A stretch of 6,150 nt of DNA from Kiritimatiellia bacterium (GTDB taxonomy: Bacteria > Verrucomicrobiota > Kiritimatiellia > RFP12 > UBA1067): assembly GCA_017936245.1 (NCBI GenBank), contig JAGBFY010000355.1, positions 1 through 6,150 on the forward strand, written 5' to 3'. The notes under the pieces are model-generated. The model saw only the letters and a program-made list of their open reading frames with translations, made no database searches and was not told the origin of the DNA. How positions within the stretch are numbered: position 1 is the first letter of the stretch; the number at the start of each line of letters is the position of its first letter. Position numbers and translations under genes: made by a program. Of this stretch, positions 5,854 to 6,150 are shown piece after piece.

Positions 5854-5864
5854 GACAGGCTCTC

Positions 5865-6150
5865 TCAAATGCGGCAGGTCGGAAGAGGCCACGCCGAAAA
5901 TTTAAGTCCCATGTACGGCATGTTGCGTGAAAGCGATCTGAACGTATCTGCATCTACAGTGCGGTTCGCCTGAAGGTCAAGGACAGTCTCGCCGTCCGGC
6001 TCTTCGCCTATGAGACGTGCCGGACCCTCCGTCCAGCGTTTCGCCCATTCGCTTACATCCATCCCTTCCTGCTCAACCATCACATGGTATGTGACAGCCA
6101 CAGCCACTTCAAGACCGATTATGCCGTTCGCGGTTCCGATGAATCCGCCC
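5865..6150 (-). CDS. Dihydroorotase-family amidohydrolase, C-terminal fragment
   Basis: The reading frame is open from the right edge of the window to a TGA at 5867-5865, giving the last 94 complete codons of a longer gene. The fragment starts with GFIGTANGIIGLE, matching the GxxGLE loop of dihydroorotases, followed by a helix and RWTEGPARLIG (family pattern NPARxxG). VDADTFRSLSRNMPYMGLKF corresponds to the SRNTPF motif near the family C-terminus. Dihydroorotase closes carbamoyl-aspartate to dihydroorotate in pyrimidine synthesis; related members include allantoinase-like enzymes, and the metal-binding residues that would tell them apart are outside the window. The end (WPLPTCRI) stops several residues before the last strand seen in most relatives. 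The ABC gene begins 11 nt downstream, suggesting co-transcription. Family recognition is from memory of motifs; exact function is moderate. Confidence 0.75.
   Translation of the reverse strand, partial: GGFIGTANGIIGLEVAVAVTYHVMVEQEGMDVSEWAKRWTEGPARLIGEEPDGETVLDLQANRTVDADTFRSLSRNMPYMGLKFSAWPLPTCRI

Noticed and set aside
5854..5892. GTG at 5892 as start of the ABC ATPase
   Set aside because: It would overlap the dihydroorotase end by 28 nt and add 13 residues that do not belong to the ABC fold; the ATG at 5853 has a purine-rich site and clean spacing.
5125..5973. Long plus-strand open frame opposite the ABC ATPase and the dihydroorotase end
   Set aside because: No recognisable motif and fully antisense to a complete ABC ATPase.

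Overview
All recognisable genes in this window lie on the minus strand, so the reading order runs from high to low coordinates. The gene set suggests a bacterium of the PVC superphylum (Lentisphaerota, Kiritimatiellota or Verrucomicrobiota). It combines a Hanks-type kinase, a sugar-phosphate-isomerase-like TIM barrel, an NtrC-type regulator and a secreted CxxC protein on moderately GC-rich DNA. This placement is an inference from gene content; no rRNA or other marker is present.

Right end (6150 to 5110): the C-terminal part of a dihydroorotase-family amidohydrolase is followed 11 nt later by a short OppF/DppF-like ABC transporter ATPase. After the ATPase stop comes a non-coding gap of about 225 nt (4885-5109). 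It holds several inverted repeats, a strong sigma70-type promoter facing left (TTGAAT, 17 bp, TATAAT) and a 12-bp hairpin placed almost exactly at the predicted 5' end of the new transcript, 6 nt before the next start codon.

Centre (4884 to 1069): four genes are joined by three identical 4-bp ATGA stop/start overlaps. They encode a soluble PAS-type histidine kinase, an NtrC-family sigma54 response regulator, a small exported protein with eight CxxC-type pairs resembling DnaJ zinc-finger repeats, and a cytoplasmic Hanks-type Ser/Thr kinase with a non-RD catalytic loop (HCD). This is the most unusual part of the window. It looks like one translationally coupled unit joining a two-component pair, a Ser/Thr kinase and an exported Cys-rich protein.

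Left end (1031 to 1): a xylose-isomerase-like TIM-barrel protein (sugar phosphate isomerase/epimerase family) and the N-terminus of a Cof-type HAD phosphatase follow with gaps of 37 and 39 nt and no evident terminator. They may be co-transcribed with the signalling genes, which would place sugar-phosphate metabolism downstream of the signalling module. No mobile elements, CRISPR arrays, tRNAs or rRNAs were seen.
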